Positions 7,266 through 14,585 are shown, counted from the stretch's first letter. The stretch: 21,257 nt of DNA from Bacteroidales bacterium UBA3684 (GCA_002372855.1 DFIZ01000056.1:422-21678); one strand, 5' to 3'. Notes: generated by a model not told the origin, from the letters alone. Numbers and translations: made by a program.

Positions 7266-8024
7266 ATGGCATTACTATCTATACGCAATTTGCACGCCTC
7301 GATTGGCGAGCGGGAGATTTTGAAGGGGGTGAACCTCGAAATCAACGCGGGCGAGGTACATTCCATCATGGGACCCAACGGCAACGGCAAGAGCACCCTG
7401 GCCGGAGTGATAGCCGGCAACAGCAAGTATACCGTCACTGAAGGCGAGGTAATCTACAAGGGGAAGAACATCCTTGACATGCCGGTGGATGTGCGCGCCT
7501 GCGAGGGCATTTTTCTCGGCTTCCAGTATCCTGTGGAGATTCCGGGGGTGAGCATCACCAACTTTATGCGCACGGCTGTGAACGAGCAGCGCAAATACCG
7601 CGGGCTGGACCCCCTCTCCGGCTCGGAATTCCTGAAGCTGATGGAGGAGAAGAAGAAGGTGGTGGAGATGACCACCAACCTGGCCAACCGCTCGGTGAAC
7701 GAGGGTTTCAGCGGCGGCGAGAAGAAGAAGAACGAGATTTTCCAGATGGCCATGCTCAACCCGACGCTGAGCATACTGGACGAGACCGATTCGGGCCTCG
7801 ACATCGACGCGCTGCGCATCGTGGCCGGCGGCGTCAACCAGCTGCGCTCGAAGGACAACGCCATCATCGTCATCACGCACTACCAGCGCCTGCTGGACTT
7901 CATCGTGCCCGACTTTGTGCATGTGCTCTACGAGGGCCGCATTGTCAAGACCGGCCCCAAGGAGCTGGCCCTGGAGCTGGAGGAGCGCGGCTACGACTGG
8001 ATCAAGAAGGAACTGGGAGAGTGA
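7266..8024 (+). CDS. sufC: SufC, Fe-S cluster assembly ATPase
   Basis: Encodes 252 residues, the normal SufC length. Seen: Walker A GPNGNGKST (about residues 35-43), signature FSGGEKKKNEI (where classical ABC proteins have LSGGQ), Walker B SILDETDSGLDIDAL and the H-loop VITHYQRLL. The FSGGEKKKNE and DETDSGLD forms are characteristic of SufC. SufC powers the SufBCD scaffold complex that builds Fe-S clusters in the cytoplasm. Start: an in-frame TTG at 7200 lies inside the -7 element, so ATG 7266 is chosen. The gene opens an operon with sufD, but sufB, usually adjacent, is missing here. A heptamer repeat array fills the 56-base gap to sufD. Confidence 0.97.
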   Translation: MALLSIRNLHASIGEREILKGVNLEINAGEVHSIMGPNGNGKSTLAGVIAGNSKYTVTEGEVIYKGKNILDMPVDVRACEGIFLGFQYPVEIPGVSITNFMRTAVNEQRKYRGLDPLSGSEFLKLMEEKKKVVEMTTNLANRSVNEGFSGGEKKKNEIFQMAMLNPTLSILDETDSGLDIDALRIVAGGVNQLRSKDNAIIVITHYQRLLDFIVPDFVHVLYEGRIVKTGPKELALELEERGYDWIKKELGE

Positions 8025-8029
8025 TATTC

Positions 8030-8080
8030 AGTGTTAAGTGTTCAGTGTTTAGTGTTTAGTTCTGTGTTCAGTGTTAAGTT
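8030..8080 (+). repeat. AGTGTTN heptamer array between sufC and sufD
   Basis: The array reads as four in-phase heptamers (AGTGTTA, AGTGTTC, AGTGTTT, AGTGTTT; 8030-8057), then AGTTC (8058-8062), then TGTGTTC and AGTGTTA (8063-8076), then AGTT directly before the sufD ATG. The last base of the unit varies. The same layout of four units followed by AGTT plus C or G brackets the four-helix-bundle gene at 18826-19244. Confidence 0.9.
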
Positions 8081-9007
8081 ATGATTAGAAAAGACCAACT
8101 TCCCGATATATGGGGCGACAGCTGGCGGCTGTCGTCCGAGGCCGACCCGCAACGGCTGCCCGTGCCGCGCGGTACGGAGGTGCGCGTGGTGGTGACGGAC
8201 AATCCCTGGCTCGTGGAGCAGATGGAGGGTCAGGCCCTCTGCTGCCCGCCGTCGGAGCTGCTGGAAATCGACATCGAAGAGGGGGCCAGCCTCGAGCTCT
8301 ACCGCCTGCAGGACTTCCACACCCCGCCGCAGGCTTTCACCGAGACCCGCATCACCCTCCGCCGCGACGCACGCCTGCGCATGTGCACCGTCACCCTCGG
8401 TGGCGGCCATGTGAGGAACAACGTCATTGTCCGCATGCAGGGCGAGGGGTGCGAGCTGACGGCCGACGGCCTCTACCTCATGGACCGCGAACAGCAGTGC
8501 GACAACTATATCTTCGTCGAGCATGCCAAGCCCCACTGCACGAGCCATACGCTCTACAAGGGCATTATCGACGATGCCGCCCGTGCGCGCTTCAACGGCC
8601 ACGTGCTGGTGCAGGACGGCGCCGTGAAGACCGAGGCCTGCCAGACCAACCGCAATATCCTCCTCACCGACAAGGCCCACGTCGACACGCGTCCCTTCCT
8701 GGAGATATACAACGACGATGTGAAATGCTCCCACGGCTCGACCATCGGCCAGCTGGACGAGCAGGCCCTCTTCTACCTGCAGACCCGCGGCATCAGCGAG
8801 CGCACGGCCATGACCATGCTCAGCTATGCTTTCTGCGACGAGGTGATTCGCGGCATCGGCATCGAGCGTCTGCGCGACACCGTGGGCGACATGGTGAAGA
8901 AGCGCCTCCACGGCGAGCTGACCTCCTGCGCCGACTGCGCCATTGCCTGCAAGAACCCCTGCAACGGCCCCGACGCACATTTCGACATTGATCCAAGCAA
9001 ACTGTAA
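8081..9007 (+). CDS. sufD: SufD-type Fe-S assembly scaffold protein (N-terminally short)
   Basis: Encodes 308 residues, clearly shorter than usual SufD (about 420-450). The beta-helix core of the SufB/SufD family is present: TLGGGHVRNN, ARFNGHVLVQDGAVKTEACQ, NRNILLTDKAHVDTRP, LEIYNDDVKCSHGST, then the C-terminal helical part IGQLDEQALFYLQTRGI. The N-terminal helical domain and the E-x-W-x-Y-T-x-like segment of typical SufD are missing, and the gene starts directly at the end of the heptamer array. The C-terminus carries four closely spaced cysteines (C-x2-C-x3-C-x3-C, about residues 283-293). SufD joins SufB and SufC in the scaffold complex. The next gene starts 4 bases after the stop. Confidence 0.93.
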   Translation: MIRKDQLPDIWGDSWRLSSEADPQRLPVPRGTEVRVVVTDNPWLVEQMEGQALCCPPSELLEIDIEEGASLELYRLQDFHTPPQAFTETRITLRRDARLRMCTVTLGGGHVRNNVIVRMQGEGCELTADGLYLMDREQQCDNYIFVEHAKPHCTSHTLYKGIIDDAARARFNGHVLVQDGAVKTEACQTNRNILLTDKAHVDTRPFLEIYNDDVKCSHGSTIGQLDEQALFYLQTRGISERTAMTMLSYAFCDEVIRGIGIERLRDTVGDMVKKRLHGELTSCADCAIACKNPCNGPDAHFDIDPSKL

Positions 9008-9011
9008 TGGA

Positions 9012-10880
9012 GTGAAACGAAGTGAAAAAGGAGTGAAAGGGAGTGAAAGGACAATACCGCAGCCTCGCACATTTGTCCTCTCTCTCCCTTTCGCTTCTTT
9101 TCGGACCCTCTCCCTTTTTGTAATCTTCCTGCTGCTCTCCGCTCTCCACTCTCCGTTCTCCACTCTCCAGGCCCAGTGCGGCGTCAAGGTGAAGAGCGGC
9201 GACGAGGACGCCATGCGCAGTGCCCTGGCCGAGATGGAACAGGGACACCTGCGCGAGGCTTCGCAGCAGATGCGCCGCGTGGCCCAGCGCAACCCCAAGG
9301 CTGCCGAGCCGCAGTTCTGGCTGGGGATGCTGGCGGTGCGCAACGGGTTCAACGCCACGGGTATCCGCAAGTACTTCACCAAGTGTATCGACCTCTGTCC
9401 GAACTATCCCAATGCCCTGGCGCACTACTACATGGGCATGATCTACTACACCGACGAGCGCTACGAGGAGGCCACGGCCGAGCTGGAGACCTACTTCCGC
9501 ATGGCCAACAACTGCGACGACAAGGCGCAGACGACTGTCTACGAGGAGGCGTCGGCCTACCTCCATTGGTCGCGGTTCCTGGGCGAGGCGGTGCTGAACA
9601 TGGCTCCGTTCGACCCCGAGCCGCTGCGAGGCGTCAGCACCAAGCGCAACGAGAATCTGCCCTTCATCACGCCCGACGGCCAGCGGTGCTACTACCTGCG
9701 CGAGATGCCGAAGAAGAAGGGCCCCACGTCGTTCACCGTGGACGACCTCGAGCAGCCGCGCTGGACCCTCTTCTGCAGCGAGTGGAAGGACAGCGCTTTC
9801 AGCGCCGGGCGCGAATTGCCGGCCCCCTTCAACCAAGGGAGTTCCGAGGGCGGGGTCAGCACGACGGCCGACGGCGACGTGCTCTATTTCTCGCGCATCA
9901 CCTACACCGGCGGATATGCCAACTGCGACCTGTATGTGGGCGAGTGGAAAACGCAGAGCGGGAAGTGGGAAGTGGAACGGTTGGGCAACAACATCAACGG
10001 CGACCGTACCTGGGAGTCGCAGCCCTCGGTGAGCGCCGACGGGCAGTGGCTCTACTATGCCTCCAACCGCAAGGGCGGTCAGGGCGGCACCGACATCTGG
10101 CGCTGCCACCGGCTGAAGAACGGCGACTGGAGCCGTCCCGAGAACCTCGGCAGCCGCGTCAACACCGCAGGCAACGAGAAATTCCCCTTCATCCATGCCG
10201 ACGGCCACACGCTCTATTTCGTCTCCGACGGCTGGCAGGGCTTCGGCGGATACGACGTCTATTTCATCGACCTTGCCGACGGCGATGCCCAGCCCACCAA
10301 CTTGGGCCTGCCCATCAACACCGAGGACGACGAGCTCTCCTTCGGCGTCACCGCCGACGGCACGCGGGCCTACTTCCCCGGAAGGGTCAAGTCGTCGCGC
10401 AGCAAGGACATCCTGGTCTTCGACCTCTATCCCGCCGCGCGGCCCGAGCCCATGCGCTGCTGCCACGTGCAGGTCGAATACTCCGGCCGGGAAAAGAGCG
10501 TCCGCAAGACCCTCATGCTCTCCAACCGCCGTGCCACGGCCCTCACCTTCGCCGAGGAGGGGCTGATGCCGGTCATCCTCTGCGCCACGGGCAAGACCTG
10601 GCGCGAGGGTGCCACGGTCACCCTGCAAGACAGTACCTCGGCCCTCGACCTGAAGCTCCTGCCCGGCAGCCGCCTGTCCGAACACGACGAGCTGCTGCTC
10701 GACGCCTGGGCCGAATGGCTCATCGACCATCCGCAGGTGCACGTCGCCGTGGAATGCCCCACGATGCCCGAGGCCAAGGCTGTGTGCGACTACCTGCGCA
10801 ACAAGAAAAAACTGCGTGCCGAGCGTCTTGAATGCCGCGGCGGCACCCAATATGTCAAACGCCAAATACGCCTGCTATGA
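9012..10880 (+). CDS. Exported TPR / PD40 beta-propeller protein with degenerate OmpA-like C-terminus (PorE-like architecture)
   Basis: Encodes 622 residues from GTG 9012, 4 bases after the sufD stop; GTG 9033 is an alternative, and ATG 8943 would overlap sufD by 65 bases. A long Arg/Lys-rich N-region leads to a hydrophobic signal segment (LSLFVIFLLLSAL, cleavage probably near LQAQ). TPR-like helices follow (about residues 55-170: HLREASQQMRRVAQRNP, ALAHYYMGMIYYTDERYEEA). Four or five WD40-like PD40 blades come next (ITPDGQRCYYL, TTADGDVLYFSRI, VSADGQWLYYASNRKGGQGGT, IHADGHTLYFVSDGWQGFGG, VTADGTRAYFPGR). The C-terminal 75 residues resemble an OmpA peptidoglycan-binding domain by length and secondary-structure pattern but lack the GHTD-type motif. 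It resembles PorE-class envelope proteins; a type IX secretion link is only a possibility. The gene end overlaps the ABC exporter start (ATGA). Confidence 0.8.
   Translation: MKRSEKGVKGSERTIPQPRTFVLSLPFASFRTLSLFVIFLLLSALHSPFSTLQAQCGVKVKSGDEDAMRSALAEMEQGHLREASQQMRRVAQRNPKAAEPQFWLGMLAVRNGFNATGIRKYFTKCIDLCPNYPNALAHYYMGMIYYTDERYEEATAELETYFRMANNCDDKAQTTVYEEASAYLHWSRFLGEAVLNMAPFDPEPLRGVSTKRNENLPFITPDGQRCYYLREMPKKKGPTSFTVDDLEQPRWTLFCSEWKDSAFSAGRELPAPFNQGSSEGGVSTTADGDVLYFSRITYTGGYANCDLYVGEWKTQSGKWEVERLGNNINGDRTWESQPSVSADGQWLYYASNRKGGQGGTDIWRCHRLKNGDWSRPENLGSRVNTAGNEKFPFIHADGHTLYFVSDGWQGFGGYDVYFIDLADGDAQPTNLGLPINTEDDELSFGVTADGTRAYFPGRVKSSRSKDILVFDLYPAARPEPMRCCHVQVEYSGREKSVRKTLMLSNRRATALTFAEEGLMPVILCATGKTWREGATVTLQDSTSALDLKLLPGSRLSEHDELLLDAWAEWLIDHPQVHVAVECPTMPEAKAVCDYLRNKKKLRAERLECRGGTQYVKRQIRLL
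9026..9101 (+). repeat. Long imperfect hairpin over the start and signal-peptide coding region
   Basis: Bases 9026-9053 pair with 9074-9101: a 28-bp stem with two G-U pairs and two mismatches and a 20-base loop. The left arm is built of GTGAAA units at 9012, 9022, 9033 and 9043, spaced 10-11 bases. It lies in the 5' coding part of the TPR/PD40 gene. Confidence 0.75.
9135..9169 (+). repeat. CTCTCCN heptamer array inside the signal-peptide coding region
   Basis: Five consecutive heptamers: CTCTCCG, CTCTCCA, CTCTCCG, TTCTCCA, CTCTCCA. As in the AGTGTTN arrays, the seventh base is the variable one. In frame it encodes part of the signal peptide around SALHSPFSTLQ. Confidence 0.85.
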
Positions 10881-12709
10881 AGTCCATGCGCCGCATACTG
10901 GCCTACCTGAAATATTTCCCCGCACAGGTGACACTCAACGTGCTTTTCAACCTGCTCCACATTCTGTGCAGTCTGGGTGCCTACGTGCTCATCATCCCCT
11001 TCGTGGAGCTGATGTTCGGCTTGAACGGTGTGCCCGAGGCCGAGCCGGAGCTGGCTTTCAACCAGAAGCAATTGGTGGATTGGGCTTTCTGGCACCTCTA
11101 CCAGTACAAGGCGGTGCACGGCATTTGGCCCTGCCTGCTCATCGTGGCCGGCGGCTACGTGGGCTGCTCGCTGCTGAGCAATTTCTTCCGTTTCATGGCC
11201 CAGGTGTTCCTCGGTCTTATCCGCAACGGCCTCATCGAACGCCTGCGCAACGACATCTACCACAAGGTGACCATCCTGCCCGTGGCGTTCTTCAACAACA
11301 AGCGCCGCGGCGACATCATGAGCCGCATGAGCAACGACATTGCCGACATGGAATGGTGTGTCGGGGTGTTGCAGTCGCTGGTGAAGGAACCCATCAACGT
11401 CGTGGTCTTTGCCGGCATACTGCTCTTTGTGTCGTGGCGGCTGTTTGTGCTTTTCCTGCTGGTGCTGCCGGTGGGGGTGTGGCTCATAGCCAAGATAGGC
11501 AGACGCCTGAAGCGCACCTCGCAGCGCGGGCAGAACGAGCTGGGGCGCATGGTGGCGGTGCTGGAGGAGTCGCTGGCGTCGCTCCGCGCCGTGAAATCCT
11601 TCGGCCGCGAGGCCGACCGCGAGGCCCAGTTTGCCGAGGTCAACGACAGCTACAGCCGCACCATGATCAAGGTGGCCCGTAGCCGCGAGCTGTCGTCGCC
11701 GCTGTCTGAAATTCTCGGTACCCTGGCGCTGGTCGTCATCCTCGTCATCGGTGGCTGGCAGGTCATCGACGGCTCCATCCAGCCTTCGGTGTTCATCTTT
11801 TTCGTCATCATCTTCGCACGCATCATTCCTCCGATACAGGCCATTGTACGCGCCTACAACACCATCCAGAAGAGCACCGCCTCGGCCGAGCGCTTCCTGG
11901 AGATTCTGGATGCCGACGAGGTTATCGTGGAGAAGCCTGATGCCCTCGTGCTGCAGGGCTTCGAGAAGGAGATCGAGTTTCGCGATGTGAGTTTCAGCTA
12001 CAGGGAGAGCGGTCCGTCCGATGCGTCGGACCTCATCCTCAAGCATATCGACCTCACCATCCCCAAGGGGAGCACGGTGGCCATCGTAGGCCCTTCCGGG
12101 GCGGGCAAAACCACCTTGGTGGACCTGCTGCCGCGCTTCTACGACTGCACCGGCGGCACCATCCTCTTCGACGGCCACCCCATCCTCGACCTCAACATCA
12201 ACTCGTTGCGGTCGCAGTTCGGCCTGGTGTCGCAGAACTGCATCCTCTTCAACGACACGGTGGCCAACAACATCGCCTTCGGCGCCGAGGGCTACAGCCT
12301 CGACGACATCAAGGCTGCCGCCCGTGTGGCCCATGCCGACGAGTTCATCGACCAGCTGCCGCAGGGCTACGACACCCCCATCGGCGACCGCGGGCTGAAC
12401 CTCTCCGGCGGCCAGCGCCAGCGCCTCAGCATTGCCCGCGCCGTGCTGCGCGACACCCCGGTGCTGATTCTCGACGAAGCCACCTCGGCGCTCGACTCCG
12501 AATCGGAGCGTGCCGTGCAGCAAGGCCTCGACGCTTTGATGAAAGGCCGCACCTCCATCGTCATCGCGCACCGCCTTTCCACCATCCGGCACGCCGATTC
12601 CATCGTGGTGCTCGACCATGGGCGCATTGTGGAGCAAGGCACTCACGACCAGCTCCTTGCCATCGGCGGACTCTACAAGAAACTTGTCGACATGCAGAGC
12701 TTTGTGTAA
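10877..12709 (+). CDS. ABC exporter, fused permease-ATPase (MsbA-like)
   Basis: Encodes 610 residues. The N-terminal half (about residues 1-340) is a six-helix exporter membrane domain with hydrophobic segments such as VTLNVLFNLLHILCSLGAYVL and VVVFAGILLFVSWRLFVLFLL. The C-terminal half is an ATPase domain: Walker A GPSGAGKTTL, Q-loop LVSQN, signature LSGGQRQR, Walker B VLILDEATSALD and H-loop VIAHRLST. The domain order fits homodimeric exporters of the MsbA/lipid type; substrate unknown. ATG 10877 overlaps the upstream stop (ATGA), indicating translational coupling; the in-frame ATG at 10832 lies inside the previous gene and adds an unrelated N-terminus. It ends the suf-led operon; the tRNA-Val promoter follows within 10 bases. 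Confidence 0.93.
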   Translation: MKSMRRILAYLKYFPAQVTLNVLFNLLHILCSLGAYVLIIPFVELMFGLNGVPEAEPELAFNQKQLVDWAFWHLYQYKAVHGIWPCLLIVAGGYVGCSLLSNFFRFMAQVFLGLIRNGLIERLRNDIYHKVTILPVAFFNNKRRGDIMSRMSNDIADMEWCVGVLQSLVKEPINVVVFAGILLFVSWRLFVLFLLVLPVGVWLIAKIGRRLKRTSQRGQNELGRMVAVLEESLASLRAVKSFGREADREAQFAEVNDSYSRTMIKVARSRELSSPLSEILGTLALVVILVIGGWQVIDGSIQPSVFIFFVIIFARIIPPIQAIVRAYNTIQKSTASAERFLEILDADEVIVEKPDALVLQGFEKEIEFRDVSFSYRESGPSDASDLILKHIDLTIPKGSTVAIVGPSGAGKTTLVDLLPRFYDCTGGTILFDGHPILDLNINSLRSQFGLVSQNCILFNDTVANNIAFGAEGYSLDDIKAAARVAHADEFIDQLPQGYDTPIGDRGLNLSGGQRQRLSIARAVLRDTPVLILDEATSALDSESERAVQQGLDALMKGRTSIVIAHRLSTIRHADSIVVLDHGRIVEQGTHDQLLAIGGLYKKLVDMQSFV

Positions 12710-12715
12710 TTTTAT

Positions 12716-12746
12716 TTTGCCATGTCCGAAAAAGTTCGTACTTTTG
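12716..12746 (+). promoter_or_regulatory. Promoter of tRNA-Val
   Basis: TTTG at 12716-12719 and TACTTTTG at 12739-12746, spaced 19 bases: a full match to the Bacteroidales consensus. The stretch 12719-12751 recurs with 31 of 33 bases identical on the minus strand at 15732-15764. Confidence 0.8.
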
Positions 12747-12780
12747 CACCCGCAAAGCACGAACGGAAAGTGCACAATTG

Positions 12781-12855
12781 GGAGTATAGCTCAGCTGGTT
12801 CAGAGCGCCTGCCTTACAAGCAGGAGGTCACTGGTTCGATCCCTGTTACTCCCAC
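12781..12855 (+). tRNA. tRNA-Val (anticodon UAC)
   Basis: 75 bases forming a complete cloverleaf. The acceptor GGGAGTA (12781-12787) pairs with TACTCCC (12848-12854), with discriminator A at 12855. The anticodon stem CCTGC/GCAGG encloses loop CTTACAA with anticodon TAC at 12816-12818, reading valine GUA codons. The T loop GGTTCGATCC is intact. CCA is not encoded. A run of eight T (12857-12864) follows directly and may end transcription. Confidence 0.97.
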
Positions 12856-12903
12856 TTTTTTTTCTTTATTCTGAACACCTTATAACATTATTTAAGAATT
12901 CAT

Positions 12904-12937
12904 TTTGCACTCCATTGAGAAAATAGTTGTACCTTTG
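12904..12937 (+). promoter_or_regulatory. Promoter of the Cys-rich lipoprotein gene
   Basis: TACCTTTG at 12930-12937 matches TAnnTTTG; TTTG at 12904-12907 is a candidate -33 with a slightly long 22-base spacer. The predicted leader is about 48 bases to ATG 12990. Confidence 0.65.
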
Positions 12938-12989
12938 CAATCGGTAATAAAAAGAAAATATTGTATAACAAATTAAAAATCAATCAGAA

Positions 12990-13436
12990 ATGAAGAAAGT
13001 TTTATCTTTTGTTGGCGCCGCCCTCTTTGTGGCTGCCATGACTGTTTCCTGCGGAAACAACAACACCGAGGCTACCGACAGCGTGTGCGACAGCACCGTT
13101 GAGAACGCTGCTTGCTGCGACGAGCAGGCTGCCCAGCCCGTCGAGGCCGTTGCCATGACCGATGCCGAGCACCAGGCCATGCTTGACGCCGCCGCCGAGG
13201 CCGGCCGTGCCAAATGCAACTGCTACAAGACCGACGCCGCCAGCGTCGAGTCTTGCATCAAGAGCATCCTCAGCCAGAGCTACGCTGCCTATCAGGACAA
13301 CGAGGAGTTCAAGGCCGCTATGGAAGCTGAGTTCAACAGCTGCGTGAAAGAGAAAGCCACTGCCGCCATCAAGGGTGCCGCCAACGAGGGTATCAAAGAG
13401 GGTGCCAAGGCTCTGTCCAACGCTCTGAAGAAATAA
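12990..13436 (+). CDS. Small Cys-rich lipoprotein, function unknown
   Basis: Encodes 148 residues; I do not recognise the family. Lipoprotein signal MKKVLSFVGAALFVAAMTVSC with lipobox TVSC, then a GNNNTEATDS linker. Eight cysteines including the lipid-anchored one: a pair in AACCDE, two in AKCNCYK, and single ones in SVCDS, ESCIK and NSCVK. The second half (about 85-148) is helical and ends with a Lys/Ala-rich amphipathic stretch. The cysteines could form disulfides or bind metal. Own promoter at 12930-12937 and own terminator at 13472-13509, so it is a single-gene unit. The N-terminal style resembles the 115-residue lipoprotein at 14604-14951. Confidence 0.85.
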   Translation: MKKVLSFVGAALFVAAMTVSCGNNNTEATDSVCDSTVENAACCDEQAAQPVEAVAMTDAEHQAMLDAAAEAGRAKCNCYKTDAASVESCIKSILSQSYAAYQDNEEFKAAMEAEFNSCVKEKATAAIKGAANEGIKEGAKALSNALKK

Positions 13437-13471
13437 GCATTCCGCTTCAGAAAAAGAAAACATTAATCTTT

Positions 13472-13509
13472 GACAGGCCTGCGCTCCGACGCCAGGCCTG
13501 TCTTTTTTT
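13472..13509 (+). terminator. Strong intrinsic terminator after the Cys-rich lipoprotein gene
   Basis: Perfect 10-bp stem GACAGGCCTG (13472-13481) / CAGGCCTGTC (13493-13502), 11-base loop, then seven T (13503-13509). Confidence 0.93.
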
Positions 13510-13528
13510 ATATGACACTGCACAGACA

Positions 13529-13933
13529 ATGAAACATACGCTTGTCCCACTTGCCGTTGTGGCTTTCCTCGCGGCATCGCTCTTTGGCTCCTGCCGGCAT
13601 GAGGGACGTCCCGCCGATGTGCTCGACGCCCCGCAGATGGTGGCCTTCCTGACCGACGCATACCTGCTCGAAGGATTCTACGCCGTCGAGACGCAGTATC
13701 GCTACGATGCCCTCTCGCCCGAGGTGCTCCGCGCCTACGACGACATTCTGTCCGCCCACCACCTTACCCGCGAGCAGGTGGAGCACAGTTTTGACTACTA
13801 TGCCAATCATCCGGACCTCTACCGTCCCATTCAGGACAGCGTCTTCGCCATTCTCGAGCGCCAGTCGGAGGCCGACACCGCAGCAGCGGCATCCAAGATA
13901 TCCAGTGTGTCGCCCACCTACCTGCAGATTTAA
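13529..13933 (+). CDS. DUF4296-family lipoprotein
   Basis: Encodes 134 residues. Signal MKHTLVPLAVVAFLAASLFGSC with lipobox LFGSC. The mature part matches DUF4296: MVAFLTDAYLLEGFY, then HLTREQVEHSFDYYANHP and a final helix PIQDSVFAILERQ; a helical family of small Bacteroidota lipoproteins of unknown function. The start lies only 19 bases after the T-run of the preceding terminator, too little room for a normal promoter; a weak AATCTTTG at about 13464-13471, just before that hairpin, is the only candidate, so expression may depend on read-through. Confidence 0.87.
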   Translation: MKHTLVPLAVVAFLAASLFGSCRHEGRPADVLDAPQMVAFLTDAYLLEGFYAVETQYRYDALSPEVLRAYDDILSAHHLTREQVEHSFDYYANHPDLYRPIQDSVFAILERQSEADTAAAASKISSVSPTYLQI

Positions 13934-13952
13934 ACATGATGGAAAATGAGAA

Positions 13953-13994
13953 AAGCCACGAATTATCTTTTTAGATAGTTCGTGGCTTTTTTTT
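13953..13994. terminator. Bidirectional terminator between convergent lipoprotein genes
   Basis: A 16-bp stem with one G-U pair: AAGCCACGAA plus TATCT (13953-13968) pairs with AGATA plus TTCGTGGCTT (13973-13988) around a TTTT loop. Eight T (13987-13994) follow on plus; four A precede it, giving a shorter T-run on minus. Confidence 0.92.
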
Positions 13995-14012
13995 ATTCCC
14001 TAGAATGGCGTA

Positions 14013-14534
14013 TCAATTGTTGCTTTTGTATTTGTCCATTATCTTTTCCTTGTTGACAGAGTTGGCGGGAATCTTATGTATGGTGGATGGGTCGACTGCT
14101 TTGCGTTCGATGTGTTTGTTGTTGGGCCTCATCATTGGAGGAAGATTGATTATGACATTGACAAGCCATTTGCCATCTTCAAGAATCACTGTCACGCTGT
14201 CGTCGATTTCCTTGATTGGGGTGCTTTTGTGGTAGTAGACCCTTGCTGTTGTGTCGGACAGCATGCGGGTATTATGGATGGTAATCGTGGCGGGACGGTT
14301 GGAATTGATGTATGCCGTATCGGTATTTGCCAAAATGAAGTTAAACACGGGAATGGTATTTTCGCGGGTTTGACTGCTGGCATAGGGAATTGCGTCGTCA
14401 ATCAAGTAGTTGCCCATTGCATCTAGGTAGCCTTGCGCTACGGATTCAATTTCTTTCGTCGCAGTATTATTGGTGCAGGCCATGACCATTGTAAGAGCGG
14501 TAGCAATGGGCAAGAGTGTTTTCTTTATGCTCAT
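14013..14534 (-). CDS. Lipoprotein, possibly NTF2-like (DUF4878-type)
   Basis: Encodes 173 residues. Signal MSIKKTLLPIATALTMVMAC with lipobox VMAC. The mature region begins with a helix containing AQGYLDAMGNYLIDDAIPYAS and continues with beta strands (RPATITIHNTRMLSDTTARVYYH; DDSVTVILEDGKWLVNVI), the helix-then-sheet order seen in NTF2-like DUF4878 lipoproteins; this assignment is tentative. The C-terminus is Lys/Asn-rich. Codons are noticeably more AT-rich than in the neighbouring genes. It lies 20 bases downstream of a terminator hairpin with no recognisable promoter between them. Confidence 0.78.
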   Translation of the reverse strand: MSIKKTLLPIATALTMVMACTNNTATKEIESVAQGYLDAMGNYLIDDAIPYASSQTRENTIPVFNFILANTDTAYINSNRPATITIHNTRMLSDTTARVYYHKSTPIKEIDDSVTVILEDGKWLVNVIINLPPMMRPNNKHIERKAVDPSTIHKIPANSVNKEKIMDKYKSNN

Positions 14535-14554
14535 AGCGTTTCTTTTTATTGGTT

Positions 14555-14585
14555 AAAAAAAGCCCATGCATCTGCATGGGCTTTT
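14555..14585 (-). terminator. Intrinsic terminator of the leftward lipoprotein pair
   Basis: A 10-bp stem AGCCCATGCA (14561-14570) / TGCATGGGCT (14573-14582) with a 2-base loop. On the minus strand it is followed by seven T (14561-14555), 19 bases after the stop at 14604. Confidence 0.9.

Noticed and set aside
7648-7735. GAGAAGAAGAAG-type runs in sufC
   Set aside because: They encode the conserved Glu/Lys-rich segments, including FSGGEKKKNE, and are explained by the protein.
8030-8080. CRISPR array
   Set aside because: The units are contiguous 7-mers without spacers, far too short for CRISPR repeats, and no cas genes are present.
8820-12775. Long minus-strand open frames antisense to the TPR/PD40 gene and ABC exporter (8820-10865, 10790-12775)
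   Set aside because: The sense strand carries clear domains with catalytic motifs; the antisense translations are low-complexity and match nothing I recognise.
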